From contig JAJFFG010000093.1 of NCBI GenBank assembly GCA_021776825.1, positions 1 through 64,000 of the forward strand: a DNA stretch of 64,000 bases, in the 5' to 3' direction. Below, piece by piece: positions 18,055 to 27,357 of the stretch (position 1 is the stretch's first letter; each line of letters opens with the position of its first letter). The notes below the pieces were generated by a model, which was not told the DNA's origin, did no database searches, and saw only the letters and a program-made list of their open reading frames with translations. Origin of the DNA: Planctomycetota bacterium. Lineage in GTDB: Bacteria > Planctomycetota > JAJSAM01 > JAJVHW01. The position numbers and the translations under genes were made by a program.

Positions 18055-19064
18055 GGCCGGGCCTCCGCGGGCACCGTGGGCACCGTGCCGAACACCCGTG
18101 GACGCGTGATCCTGTCGATGAACGGCACGAGCGCGTTCATGAGCAAGATTGCGTACATGACGCCCTCGGCGAGCCCGCCCCACAGCCGGATCACGACGAC
18201 CAGCACGCCGATCCCCGCGCCGAAGATCCATGCGCCCCGGCGTGTGCTCGGCGACGTGACCATGTCGGTCGCCATGTACATCGCCCCGAGCACCAGCCCG
18301 CCCGAGAACAGCATGAACAGCGCGCCGGGATAGCGTTCGCCGTCCACCAGGTGCAGCGCGGTCGCCAGCACCGCGACCGTCGCGAAGATGCTCACAGGGA
18401 TGCGCCAGTCCAGGAAGCGGCGCAGCGCGAGGTAGCCTCCGCAGATCAGGATCAGCAGCGCCGACGTCTCGCCGAGACAGCCGCCCGTGGTGCCGAACAG
18501 AAGCGCCGGGACGTCGGTCAGGGTCCCCTCGAACTTCATCAATCCGAGCGGCGTTGCGGACGTGATCGTGTCGGCCAGGTCGACGGACATCAGCGGAGCC
18601 GTCAGGTTGGTGGAGAGCAGCGCAGCGGCGTCCTGTCCCGGCACCGGCCACGTCGTGAGCGCGACCGGAAATGCCGCCTGCAGGAACGCGCGGCCGAGCA
18701 GCGCCGGGTTGAACACGTTCTGTCCGAGGCCCCCGAAGACGAGCTTCCCGAACACGATCCCGAACGCGCCGCCGAGGAACGCCATCCAGAGCGGCAGTCC
18801 CGGCGGAAGAGTCAGTCCGAGCAACAGTCCGGTGATGACGGCCGAACCGTCGCCGGGAGCGCCGCGGCGGCCGAACAGACGCTCGGGGACGAGGGCGCCT
18901 GCGGTGGCGGCAGCGAGCACCGCGAGCGCGCTCGGGCCGAAGAACCAGACCGAGGCGGCGACGATGGGGAGCAGGCTGCCGACGACGTTCCACATGATCG
19001 TCGGAGTGCTGACCGGGCCGCCGAGATGCGGCGAAGCGCTCACGATCAGGCGCGGCAGGTTCAC
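18051..19064 (-). CDS. rnfD: Rnf complex membrane subunit RnfD
   Basis: 337 residues, polytopic NqrB/RnfD family protein. Signs: SASPHLGGPVSTPTIMWNVV at the start, AVITGLLLGLTLPPGLPLWM, VFGGLGQNVFNPALLGRAFL, and the FMN attachment motif DTITSATPLG with Thr171 as expected acceptor. C-terminal helices with MATDMVTSPSTRRGAWIFGA and GGLAEGVMYAILLMNALVP complete the family pattern. GTG start overlapping the rnfC stop (GTGA). Confidence 0.96.
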   Translation of the reverse strand: MNLPRLIVSASPHLGGPVSTPTIMWNVVGSLLPIVAASVWFFGPSALAVLAAATAGALVPERLFGRRGAPGDGSAVITGLLLGLTLPPGLPLWMAFLGGAFGIVFGKLVFGGLGQNVFNPALLGRAFLQAAFPVALTTWPVPGQDAAALLSTNLTAPLMSVDLADTITSATPLGLMKFEGTLTDVPALLFGTTGGCLGETSALLILICGGYLALRRFLDWRIPVSIFATVAVLATALHLVDGERYPGALFMLFSGGLVLGAMYMATDMVTSPSTRRGAWIFGAGIGVLVVVIRLWGGLAEGVMYAILLMNALVPFIDRITRPRVFGTVPTVPAEARP

Positions 19065-20386
19065 GCCGTCGACCGCTGGCTGCGCAGCGCCTTCTTGGCC
19101 ATCCCGAACATCTGGCTGAGCGGGATGTTCGAGGGACACACGTACGAGCAGCAGCCGCACAGCATGCAGACACCGAGGTGCTGCCCGTCCATCTCGTCCC
19201 AGCGCTGGGCCTTCGCCAGGCGCCCGAGCAACTGCGGATCGAGGAACACCGGGCAGGCGTCGAGACACGAGCCGCACCGGATGCACGGATGCGACGCGCG
19301 GCGCCGCACCTCGTCCGCGGTGAGCGCGACGATCCCGGTCGTGCCCTTCAGCACGGGGGCGTCGAGGTTCGGCTGCGCGGCGCCCATCATCGGGCCGCCG
19401 AGCACGATCTCGCGCGCGCCCTCGGTGAGGCCGCCGCACGCGTCGAGCACGTCGCGGATGCGTGTCCCGACCGGGACGATCAGGTTCCCGGGCGAACGCA
19501 CGCCCTTCCCGGTGACGGTCATGATCCGCTCGATCAGCGGGAGACCCGTCTCGAAGACCTCGGCGATCGTGGCGACCGACGCGACGTTCTGCACGACGAC
19601 GCCGCAGTGGAGCGGGAGTTTGCCGACCGGCACCTCGCGGCCGAGCACCGCCTTGATGAGCATCTTCTCCGCGCCCTGCGGGTACTTGACCGTCAGCGGC
19701 AGGATGCTGACGTCGAGGTCCCGCGGACGCCGCTCCTCGAGAGCGGCAATCGCATCGGGCTTGTTGCGTTCGATCCCGACGAGCGCGCGTGCCACGCCGA
19801 GGCACCGCATCATGATCCGCAGCCCGGACCAGACGCGATCCGGGTACTCGACCATCGTGCGGTGGTCCGTCGTCAGGTACGGCTCGCACTCGCACCCGTT
19901 CAGGATCACGACGTCGATCTCGGCGTCGGGCGGCCGCGCGAGTTTCACGTGGGTCGGGAACGCGGCCCCTCCGAGGCCGACGACGCCGGCGTGGCGCACG
20001 GCCTCGACGATCTCCTCGGGGGACAGGTCCTCCCACTCCGGAACGAGCCGCTCGCGTGGCGTCTGGGCAGACCATCGCTCGACGGCAATGTGGATCGCCG
20101 GACTGAACGAACCGTCGGGATGCGGCGCCAGATCGACCGCGGTGACGGTCCCCGCGGCCGAGGCGTGCACCGGCGACGAGATCCACCCGTCGAACGCGGC
20201 CAGCAGGTCGCCGCGCTCCACGCGGTCGCCGGGCGCGACGAGCGGTCGCGCGGGCTTCCCGGCGTGCTGGCTGAGCGGCAGCACGATCTCCTCCGGGAAC
20301 GGCATCCGCCGGATCGGGATGCCGGCCGTGAGCTCCTTGTGCTCCGGCGGATGCACCCCGTGGCGGAAGGTCAGGCCGGCAAACAT
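19061..20386 (-). CDS. rnfC: Rnf complex peripheral subunit RnfC (NADH site)
   Basis: 441 residues, soluble subunit on the cytoplasmic face where NAD+/NADH is bound. Features: the N-terminal barrel (FRHGVHPPEHKELTAGIPIR), the nucleotide/FMN region (VVGLGGAAFPTHVKL, LNGCECEPYLTTDHRTMVEY), and two complete [4Fe-4S] motifs near the C-terminus (CIRCGSCLDACPVF and CMLCGCCSYVCPSNIPLSQ). Length is that of the short RnfC form without a long C-terminal repeat tail. It begins 8 nt after the end of the giant PFOR gene; ATG at 20386. Confidence 0.96.
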   Translation of the reverse strand: MFAGLTFRHGVHPPEHKELTAGIPIRRMPFPEEIVLPLSQHAGKPARPLVAPGDRVERGDLLAAFDGWISSPVHASAAGTVTAVDLAPHPDGSFSPAIHIAVERWSAQTPRERLVPEWEDLSPEEIVEAVRHAGVVGLGGAAFPTHVKLARPPDAEIDVVILNGCECEPYLTTDHRTMVEYPDRVWSGLRIMMRCLGVARALVGIERNKPDAIAALEERRPRDLDVSILPLTVKYPQGAEKMLIKAVLGREVPVGKLPLHCGVVVQNVASVATIAEVFETGLPLIERIMTVTGKGVRSPGNLIVPVGTRIRDVLDACGGLTEGAREIVLGGPMMGAAQPNLDAPVLKGTTGIVALTADEVRRRASHPCIRCGSCLDACPVFLDPQLLGRLAKAQRWDEMDGQHLGVCMLCGCCSYVCPSNIPLSQMFGMAKKALRSQRSTA

Positions 20387-20393
20387 GCGGACC

Positions 20394-23300
20394 TCAATTG
20401 AAGGGCTCCGCGCGCTTCACCCACTTCGCGAGGTCCTTCTCGTTCGAGTTCAGCGGCGCTCCGGGGTGGATGATGCGGACCGGGCAACGCTCTGCCGCCG
20501 TCACGATCTGCCGGAAGGTGCCCGCCGACGCGTCCTTCACGAAGGCGCGCTTCTTGTCGTCGTAGGCGAAGAGTTTCGCGTTGATGGCCGTGCACTCGTT
20601 GCACGCCGTGCAGCGCGCCGACTCGATGTACGGCTCGAGGGCGATGTCGTCGTCCTCCTCCTCTTCCGCCGCGGCGTCCGCCTGGAGCGGCTCCGCAACA
20701 GCGGGCGACGGCGCCACCTCGCTCCCCGCGGCGGCAACCGCCTGCCCGACGGAATCCTGCACGGCCGATTCCTGCACGAGCGCTTCCGGCAGCGCCAGAC
20801 CCGGCGTGTCGGCGGCATCGGCCAGAAGCTCGGCGACCGTCCGGTCCTCTGCGCCCGCGCGCAGGAGGCCCTCCGCCAGTTTGCGGGCGATCAGCGCCGG
20901 GTAGGAGGCCTGCACGGCGGAGAGCTGGGCCGCCGACTCCGCCCGGAGCGCGTCGAGCGCGGCGGCGTGGGCGCTCTCGAGCTCGGACTCGATCCTGCCG
21001 CGCACGTCCTCGGGCGTCTCGTCGCCGGCCATCTGACGCAGCTGGTGCCAGAACTGAAGCCGCTCTGCCGCGAGTTCGACGATCTCCGGCGAGACCCGAA
21101 CGCGGGTCAGCCGCCGTTCGTCATCGAGCGCTTGGATGAACGGGATCAGACCCTCGCGTTCGTCGCCCGGCAGTTCGAGGAACGCGTGGAACGGAACGAG
21201 CTCGTCGTCCTCGACATCGTCGGCGACGGCCTGGAAGTGGCGCTTGAACCGTCCCTCGGTCGCCGCCCAGTCCGCGATCGTGAGCGGGATGTGCAGCGTC
21301 TCCTCGGCGCCGTCGTCATTCACGTACACGAGGTCGTACTCGGGCCACGCGCTGTCCTGAGCGGGGTTGCCGTCGAGGTCCAGGCACTCCGCATGCGTCG
21401 CGCCGGCGTCCGGGTCGTAGACGAGGAGCGGGAACGCACGGCTCTCGAGCGCGAGGCGCGCCTGATGAACGGCCGCGTCGTCGCCGACGCCGTGCTCGGG
21501 CGGACACGGGCAGTGCAGGACGAACATCGACGGGCGCCGGGTCTGCAACCCCCGCAGCACGCCGCCGAGCAGATGCGACGGCGCCGCCTGCGAAGACTGC
21601 AGCACGAACGCACCGCGATGCGCGATGGCGAGCAGCGCCATCTCCTTGCGGATCTCCTCCTTGCCGTGGTGCGCGGCGCCGAACGCCGCCATGTCGGACA
21701 CCTGGCCGAGGAACCCGCTCGTGCACGCCTGGCCGCCGGTGTTCGAGTACACCTGCGTGTCGAGCATGACGACGCGAATCGGCTTCCCGGAGGCGAGCAG
21801 CCGCGAGACGTTCTGGAAGCCGATGTCGAGCATCGCGCCGTCGCCGCCCACCGCGAAGATCGGTGGACAGAGGCCGAACTCCTCGTCGCTGAACTGCTGC
21901 CAGTCGAACGCCGTGAAGAAGCGCTCGTGCTCGTCGGCGTCGTACGCGTCGTCCAGTTCCAGTTCCGCGCGCCGCACCGTGGCGAAGTCGTCCGCCATCG
22001 AGCGCATATGCCCCTCGAAGAGACCGATCGCGACCGACGGGGCGTCCTGGAAGAGGTGGTTCACCCACGGGAACGGGTACGGGTTGTAGGGGTACGTGCT
22101 GCCCCAGACCGACGAGCACCCGGTCGAGTTGGCGAACCCCACCGCCGCACGGCCCTTCCCGCTGGGACCCTCGGTGTAGCGCCAGCGCAGGTCCCGGACG
22201 TCGCGCAGGAGCGTCGTGATACGGTTCAGGCGCGGTCGCGTCGCCGGGTCGATGGGAACGTCCGCGTGCTCACCGCCGTCCACAAGCACCGCATCGAGAT
22301 CGGCATCCGACGCGAGCAGCGCGCGGGCAGTGGCGTCCAGGCGCGCGATGAGGTCGTCGAGGCGGGCCACGTGCTTCTTCACGCGCGGCAGCACGAGCGC
22401 GTTGACGGCCGAGAGGACGAGGTGCAGCGCCGTCTTCTCACCGCAGCCCATGCACGCGCCGTCGCCGCCCATCATCGAGCGGTAGTTCTCGCGCTTCAGC
22501 AGCAGTGACGAGAGGACGCCGATTCCTTCCTCGACGCTCGTCACGGCGACGAAGCGATCGTCGGTGTCCGGCAGGTGCTCCCAGAGCTCCCAGTTGCGCC
22601 GCAGCATCTCGACGGCCTCGGGATCCTGTCTGACCGTCGTCAGCGCGCCGTCCGGGCAGACCTCGACGCAGATGTTGCAGCCCTTGCACGTCTGCGGGTT
22701 GACCGTGATCGAGAGCAGCCCGCCCGCCCCCTTCTCGCGGCCCTCGGGAACGTCGAAGAACGGCGCCGTCTTCGCGAGCGGGAACTCCGCCACGGCGAGC
22801 GCGACCGGCGCGAACTCGGCATCGAGCTGCGCCCGGCGTTCGGCATCGGCTGCGAGCTTCGGGGCGACCTTCTCGTACGCGAGCCGCAGCGTGTCGCCAA
22901 AGGTGGTGAACGGGGCGGACCGCAACACGCGTTGGACCTCGCGCGCCAGCGGCCGGGTCGCCTGACGCATGCGGTCGAGCGACGTGCCGTTCGATGCTGC
23001 TGCGATGGCCGCCGCGATCACGTCCTCCGCCGTGCTGACCAGCCCGGGGATCGCGGTGTCCGGACACTGCACCCAGCACTGTCCACAGCCGGTGCAACTG
23101 GACGGATGGAACTCGGGCACCTCGAAGCGCACGTCGGTCATGTCGCGGATCGTGCTCGTCGCAGCCGGCACGGCGCTCAGCGCGACGAACGGGTCGGCGA
23201 TCCCGTCGTCGCCGGTGGTGTAGAGGTGGCCCACCTGCTCCCAGAATCGTCCGGGATCCGCGATGCCCGGCCGCGCCCCGCACCCCCGGGCGATCATCGG

Positions 23301-25457
23301 GAGCACGTGAGCCGGGCCCACCGAAGGGCCGCTCTCCTCGAACGATGCGACGTCGAGCTGCGCGACCTGTTCGTACCCGCGGAGGATCACGCGGTAGTTG
23401 TCGTCCACGACCTGCTCACCGAGGTGCCCGAACTTCTTCTCGAGCTGCTTGCGGACTCCGGTGAACAGCGCGTCCTTCTCGAGCCCGGCCTCGGCGATCT
23501 TCGGCCAGACGCGGAAGAAGGCGCCCATGAACGCCGCGCCCTGCATCCGGTATCGCAGATCGGGGTTGGAGGCCTCCGCCTCGGCGATCGCGAACGCGTC
23601 GAGGTGGTAGACGGCGACGTTCTTCTGCCGGATGGCGCGCTGTGCAGTCCGCGGGAGCGACTCCCAGAGTCCCTCCGGGCTCAGCGTGCTCTGGATCACG
23701 AAGACGCCACCCTCGCACAGCCCCGCGAGCGCGTTCCCGTGCCCGAACACATTCGGGTCCGGCGACAGCACGACGTTCACGTGCTTCAGCTCGCAGTTCA
23801 GACGGATCGGTTCATCCGCGAGCGTGGCGTAGAACGTCGTCGGCTGGCCCTTCTTCTCGGACCCGTACTTCGGGTTCGCCTTGAGGTGCAGCCCGAGCAG
23901 GTCCGACGCCGTCATGGCGAGGTTCTTGCCCATCGTGATCGCGCCCCACCCACCGACCGAATGCACGCGGATCGACGTGGAGCCCGGAGGCAGCAGGTCG
24001 ACGTCTCCGGCGGAGCGCAGCGCGAGGTCCCGCAGGTGCGGGTACGCGTCGAGCAGCTGTTCCTGCCAGATCTGCAGCTTGGGCAGGCGCGTGTCGTCGC
24101 GGACGAAGTCGATGCCGACGTAGAAGCGGCGCCGCGCGGCGCCGGTGGAGAGCATGTTCTCGACGACGGCGATCAGGTCGCCGGGCTGCAGATCGCGGCT
24201 GCCCAGCCCGAAGCACGCGGAGAGGAAGATCGGCATGGCGTCGGCCGGAACGCGGGCGAGACCGGGGAACGGAGGATCCGCGGTGCGCGGGACGCCCGCG
24301 TTCTCGAGCGCCTGCGACATGGCCGCGCGGATCTCGCGGAGGAGCGGCGGATCGACCGCCAGCGGCTGATCCAGCCGCTCCATGACGGTGACAGCCTTCT
24401 TCCCGCGCAACAGGTGGGAGATGAGGTCGGCGGGGAACGGACGGAACATCGTCACGTTCAGCACGCCCACCTTGAGACCGCGCGTCGCGCGGAGGTGGTC
24501 CACGACCGCCTCTGCGTTGGAGACGACGGACCCCTGGCCGGCGATCACGTACTCCGCATCCTCGAGTCGGTACCCGGCGGCCCGCGCGTAGCGCCGGCCG
24601 GTGAGGACGCCGTACTCCCGCATCGCACCGTCCGTCAGCTCGGCGACATGATCGAAGTAGAACGGGCGCTGCGCCGCGACGCCCTGCGCATAGCTGTCCT
24701 GGTTCTGTACGACGCCGAGCATGGCCGGGTAGTCGACGTCGAACAGCGCCGGGATGCGGCGCCGATGCTCGCCGAACACCATCCGCTGCGCCGGCGTCGG
24801 CGACTCGATCTCGTCGGCCGGATCACCGAGGTACTCGCGAATGAGAGCGCGCTCGGGGAGCCGCACCGTTTCGACCACGTGGCTCGTGAGAAACCCGTCC
24901 TGCGCGCAGATGCCGGGGTTGAGGGCCAGCTCGGCGACGCGATGCGCGATCAGGTTCAGGTCGGCCGCCTCTTGGACGTCCTTCGCGAAGAGCTGGAAGA
25001 ACCCGGTGTCATCGACGGCGTGGTAGTCGTCGTGGCCCGCATGCACGTTGAGCGCGTGCTTCGTCATCGCGCGACAGGCGACGTTCAGCACGTACGTGAG
25101 CCGCTTGCCGACGGCGGCGTAGAGCGACTCGTGCATGTAGGCGATGCCCTGGCCACTCGAGAAGTTCGCGGAGCGCAGCCCGGTCAGGTTCATCCCTGTG
25201 GTGACGGCCGCGGCCGCATGCTCGCCCTCGGGCTCGAAGAACAGAAGGCGGCGGCCGTTCACGTTCGTCTTGCCGGCGGCGACCGCCGCCGCCCAGCCCT
25301 CGCCCATCTGGGTCGACGGCGTGATCGGATACGCGCCGGCTGCGTCGCTGGCTGCCGTCTCCATCTCCACAATGGCGGTGCTGCCATCCACGGCCGCCGG
25401 CACGCCGGGGAAGCGCGGCGGCTCGGGGGCGGACCGGTGGTTCCGCGATCTCCTCAC
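20394..25457 (-). CDS. nifJ: Giant single-chain pyruvate:ferredoxin oxidoreductase
   Basis: 1687 residues, versus roughly 1170-1200 for ordinary NifJ-type PFOR. Layout: pyrimidine (alpha) domain with AYPITPSTQMGEGW near residue 45; gamma-like domain at about 500-700 (VHSVGGWGAITMGKNLAMTA cut here); ferredoxin motifs at about 786 (CTGCGQCWVQCPD) and 922 (CKGCNICVEVCPDG); TPP domain from about 995 (GDGACMGCGEKTALH, NSTGCSSVWGSTYPYNPYPF, GGDGAMLDIGFQNV); then an extra C-terminal part with a helical, Ala/Glu-rich linker and a third cluster motif at about 1613 (CTACNECTAINAKLF, later AERCPVRIIHPG). It oxidises pyruvate to acetyl-CoA and CO2, or the reverse. GTG start overlaps rnfB (GTGA). The third ferredoxin domain could hand electrons to Rnf directly; this is inference. 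Confidence 0.92.
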   Translation of the reverse strand: MRRSRNHRSAPEPPRFPGVPAAVDGSTAIVEMETAASDAAGAYPITPSTQMGEGWAAAVAAGKTNVNGRRLLFFEPEGEHAAAAVTTGMNLTGLRSANFSSGQGIAYMHESLYAAVGKRLTYVLNVACRAMTKHALNVHAGHDDYHAVDDTGFFQLFAKDVQEAADLNLIAHRVAELALNPGICAQDGFLTSHVVETVRLPERALIREYLGDPADEIESPTPAQRMVFGEHRRRIPALFDVDYPAMLGVVQNQDSYAQGVAAQRPFYFDHVAELTDGAMREYGVLTGRRYARAAGYRLEDAEYVIAGQGSVVSNAEAVVDHLRATRGLKVGVLNVTMFRPFPADLISHLLRGKKAVTVMERLDQPLAVDPPLLREIRAAMSQALENAGVPRTADPPFPGLARVPADAMPIFLSACFGLGSRDLQPGDLIAVVENMLSTGAARRRFYVGIDFVRDDTRLPKLQIWQEQLLDAYPHLRDLALRSAGDVDLLPPGSTSIRVHSVGGWGAITMGKNLAMTASDLLGLHLKANPKYGSEKKGQPTTFYATLADEPIRLNCELKHVNVVLSPDPNVFGHGNALAGLCEGGVFVIQSTLSPEGLWESLPRTAQRAIRQKNVAVYHLDAFAIAEAEASNPDLRYRMQGAAFMGAFFRVWPKIAEAGLEKDALFTGVRKQLEKKFGHLGEQVVDDNYRVILRGYEQVAQLDVASFEESGPSVGPAHVLPMIARGCGARPGIADPGRFWEQVGHLYTTGDDGIADPFVALSAVPAATSTIRDMTDVRFEVPEFHPSSCTGCGQCWVQCPDTAIPGLVSTAEDVIAAAIAAASNGTSLDRMRQATRPLAREVQRVLRSAPFTTFGDTLRLAYEKVAPKLAADAERRAQLDAEFAPVALAVAEFPLAKTAPFFDVPEGREKGAGGLLSITVNPQTCKGCNICVEVCPDGALTTVRQDPEAVEMLRRNWELWEHLPDTDDRFVAVTSVEEGIGVLSSLLLKRENYRSMMGGDGACMGCGEKTALHLVLSAVNALVLPRVKKHVARLDDLIARLDATARALLASDADLDAVLVDGGEHADVPIDPATRPRLNRITTLLRDVRDLRWRYTEGPSGKGRAAVGFANSTGCSSVWGSTYPYNPYPFPWVNHLFQDAPSVAIGLFEGHMRSMADDFATVRRAELELDDAYDADEHERFFTAFDWQQFSDEEFGLCPPIFAVGGDGAMLDIGFQNVSRLLASGKPIRVVMLDTQVYSNTGGQACTSGFLGQVSDMAAFGAAHHGKEEIRKEMALLAIAHRGAFVLQSSQAAPSHLLGGVLRGLQTRRPSMFVLHCPCPPEHGVGDDAAVHQARLALESRAFPLLVYDPDAGATHAECLDLDGNPAQDSAWPEYDLVYVNDDGAEETLHIPLTIADWAATEGRFKRHFQAVADDVEDDELVPFHAFLELPGDEREGLIPFIQALDDERRLTRVRVSPEIVELAAERLQFWHQLRQMAGDETPEDVRGRIESELESAHAAALDALRAESAAQLSAVQASYPALIARKLAEGLLRAGAEDRTVAELLADAADTPGLALPEALVQESAVQDSVGQAVAAAGSEVAPSPAVAEPLQADAAAEEEEDDDIALEPYIESARCTACNECTAINAKLFAYDDKKRAFVKDASAGTFRQIVTAAERCPVRIIHPGAPLNSNEKDLAKWVKRAEPFN

Positions 25458-26317
25458 CCCGCGGCACTCCCCGCGGGTTCGCGCGGCGTCGTGAACTGCG
25501 TTCCCTCGACCCAGGCGATGGCACCGGTCGGACAGCGTTCGATCGCCTCGGTACCGGCGAGGTCGTTGCGGTCGTAGTCGACGACGGCCAGGCCGCCGCG
25601 CATCGCGATCACACCCGGCGCCGCGTCGAGCGCGCACTTGCCGCACGCGGTGCAGGCCACGCTGCAGATGGCCTCGGCCAGATCGCCCTCGAGCGCGCTC
25701 CGGCACTGCACGATCAGCTTCTGATCGACCGGCATGATCACGAACAGGTCCTTCGGGCACGCCTCGACGCAGTCATTGCACGCTGTGCACTTCTCCGGGG
25801 TGACGTGCGGCAGCCCGAGCGGGTCCATGTGGATCGCGTCGTAGTCGCAGGAGACCTCGCAATCGGCGAGGCCCAGGCAGCCCCAACTGCAGCCCTTCCC
25901 GCCCCCGGCGACCGCGGCGGCGGCGGCGCACGTGGCGAGGCCGAGGTACTCGGCCTGCTGCGGGGCCACGCTGGCGTCGCCCGCGCACAGCAGGCGGGCG
26001 ACCCGCTGGACGGCCTCGCCGGCGGCGACACCGAGGAACGACGCGACGTCCTCCATGTCGTCGGCCGACAACTGCGTGCAACCGGCGGGCTGGCTCTCCT
26101 CCGCGACGAGGCCCTCCGCGAACGCGCGGCAGCCGGCGAACCCACACGCGCCGCAGTTGGACCCCGGCAGCATCTCGGCGACCTCGACGATGCGCGGGTC
26201 CTCCCACACCTTCAGGAACCGGTGGGCAACGGCGATGAGCAGGCCGAACGTGAGCCCCACGCCACCGAGGATCAGCGTCGGGACGAGGTAAGTGCTCAGT
26301 GAGACGGCGTCATCCAT
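25454..26317 (-). CDS. rnfB: Rnf complex iron-sulfur subunit RnfB
   Basis: 287 residues: N-terminal membrane helix (YLVPTLILGGVGLTFGLLIA), the Fes domain (PGSNCGACGFAGCRAFAEGL), and ferredoxin motifs at CTACNDCVEACPKD and CTACGKCALDAAPG. RnfB receives electrons from reduced ferredoxin. The last motif lacks its fourth Cys: the codons read Ala-Ala-Pro where Cys-Pro is expected (see findings). Further Cys lie in CSWGCLGLADCEVSC. The gene is separated from rnfCDGEA by the giant PFOR gene, with overlaps on both sides (TGATG with the upstream gene, GTGA with PFOR). Confidence 0.94.
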   Translation of the reverse strand: MDDAVSLSTYLVPTLILGGVGLTFGLLIAVAHRFLKVWEDPRIVEVAEMLPGSNCGACGFAGCRAFAEGLVAEESQPAGCTQLSADDMEDVASFLGVAAGEAVQRVARLLCAGDASVAPQQAEYLGLATCAAAAAVAGGGKGCSWGCLGLADCEVSCDYDAIHMDPLGLPHVTPEKCTACNDCVEACPKDLFVIMPVDQKLIVQCRSALEGDLAEAICSVACTACGKCALDAAPGVIAMRGGLAVVDYDRNDLAGTEAIERCPTGAIAWVEGTQFTTPREPAGSAAG

Positions 26318-27357
26318 CAGCCGGGCCCCGGTAGCTCCGCCTGTTGCAGCAGCCACGCCGCGAGGCGGCCCGCCGGGTCGGACGCGATCGGCTCCGCCTC
26401 AGCGTGCCCACTTGCTACGGCCGCGGTCTCTGCAGGGGCGCAGACCGCGGCGGTCGGCCGGGCGGCAGCCGCGGCGAGCTCGGCCAGCTGACGCAGGTCC
26501 TCGGTCTGCTGCAGCACGCTGCTGCCGCCCAGCGCGTGGCGCGGCGTGGCGGACGGTACGTGCGTCACGGTCAGGCGTTCGGCGAGCGTGATCCCCGCGG
26601 ACGGATCGTGCCGGAAGCGGGCGGCGTCCTCGGGGACGAGCGCCGCGAGCCCCGGTCCCGGCGCGGCCGCGAGACCGGCCAGCTCGGCGACGTCAGAGGT
26701 CTGGAGGACGTACGTCCCGGGTGTCGTCAGCCGCGCGAGCGGAGCCGGCGGGGACGGGCCGCGCACGACCAGGACGATCTTCATCGCGCCGTCGAGGAAC
26801 ACCGCGAGGTCAGAGGCCCGCAGGTCGGCTCCGTCGATGCTGACGACGAGCGGCGGAGCGAGGTTGCGCTCTCCGACGCCCCAGGCCACGAACGGGATGC
26901 CGCGCAAGAGGTCGCGGTGCGCGGCGTCGTCGTAACGGCCACTGCGAGAAAGTTGTGCAACCCGCGCCGCGCCGAGTGCGCGACCGACCTCGGTCAGCGC
27001 CCGCTCGACGCAGGCCCGTAGGTCGCCGCCGGGCGGAACGTCGATGCGCAGCGGTCCGTCGGCGCGAGCGGCCAACGCCGAAAGAGCCTCGAACGCCCGC
27101 GTCATGCGGGCGAGCGTATCGGCGTCCGTCACCTCCTCGCGCTCGACCAACGCGGCGAATCGGGCGGCGTCGATGCGGCCGTCGGCGAACGGGCCGAGCG
27201 CCGCACGTCCGCCGGTATCGTCGCGACCGTTCGGCGCGGCGTGCGAGCGCAGGTACGAGCGCACCTCCTCGACGGCCTCGGCGAGAGCAGAGTGAAAGCG
27301 TTCCCAGGGCGCGGCGAGTGCCCGCGCGGCGGCATCGGCGCGAGGGTCAGACGGCAT
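26317..27357 (-). CDS. Unknown 346-residue protein between korB and rnfB
   Basis: Predicted soluble, no signal peptide, membrane helix or cysteine motif. The middle (ADLRASDLAVFLDGAMKIVL, VVRGPSPPAPLARL, TYVLQTSDVAELAGL) looks like an alternating alpha/beta fold and the N-terminal third is helical. It overlaps korB by 11 nt and rnfB by 1 nt (TGATG), so it is made together with them. No family recognised. The location suggests a partner or assembly factor for the Rnf/oxidoreductase module, but nothing in the sequence says which. Confidence 0.75.
   Translation of the reverse strand: MPSDPRADAAARALAAPWERFHSALAEAVEEVRSYLRSHAAPNGRDDTGGRAALGPFADGRIDAARFAALVEREEVTDADTLARMTRAFEALSALAARADGPLRIDVPPGGDLRACVERALTEVGRALGAARVAQLSRSGRYDDAAHRDLLRGIPFVAWGVGERNLAPPLVVSIDGADLRASDLAVFLDGAMKIVLVVRGPSPPAPLARLTTPGTYVLQTSDVAELAGLAAAPGPGLAALVPEDAARFRHDPSAGITLAERLTVTHVPSATPRHALGGSSVLQQTEDLRQLAELAAAAARPTAAVCAPAETAAVASGHAEAEPIASDPAGRLAAWLLQQAELPGPG

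Noticed and set aside
18351..22508. Long plus-strand open frame (about 1385 codons) opposite rnfD, rnfC and the PFOR gene
   Set aside because: Antisense shadow in GC-rich DNA: no start context, Arg/Glu/His-biased composition, and complete Rnf and PFOR motifs on the other strand.
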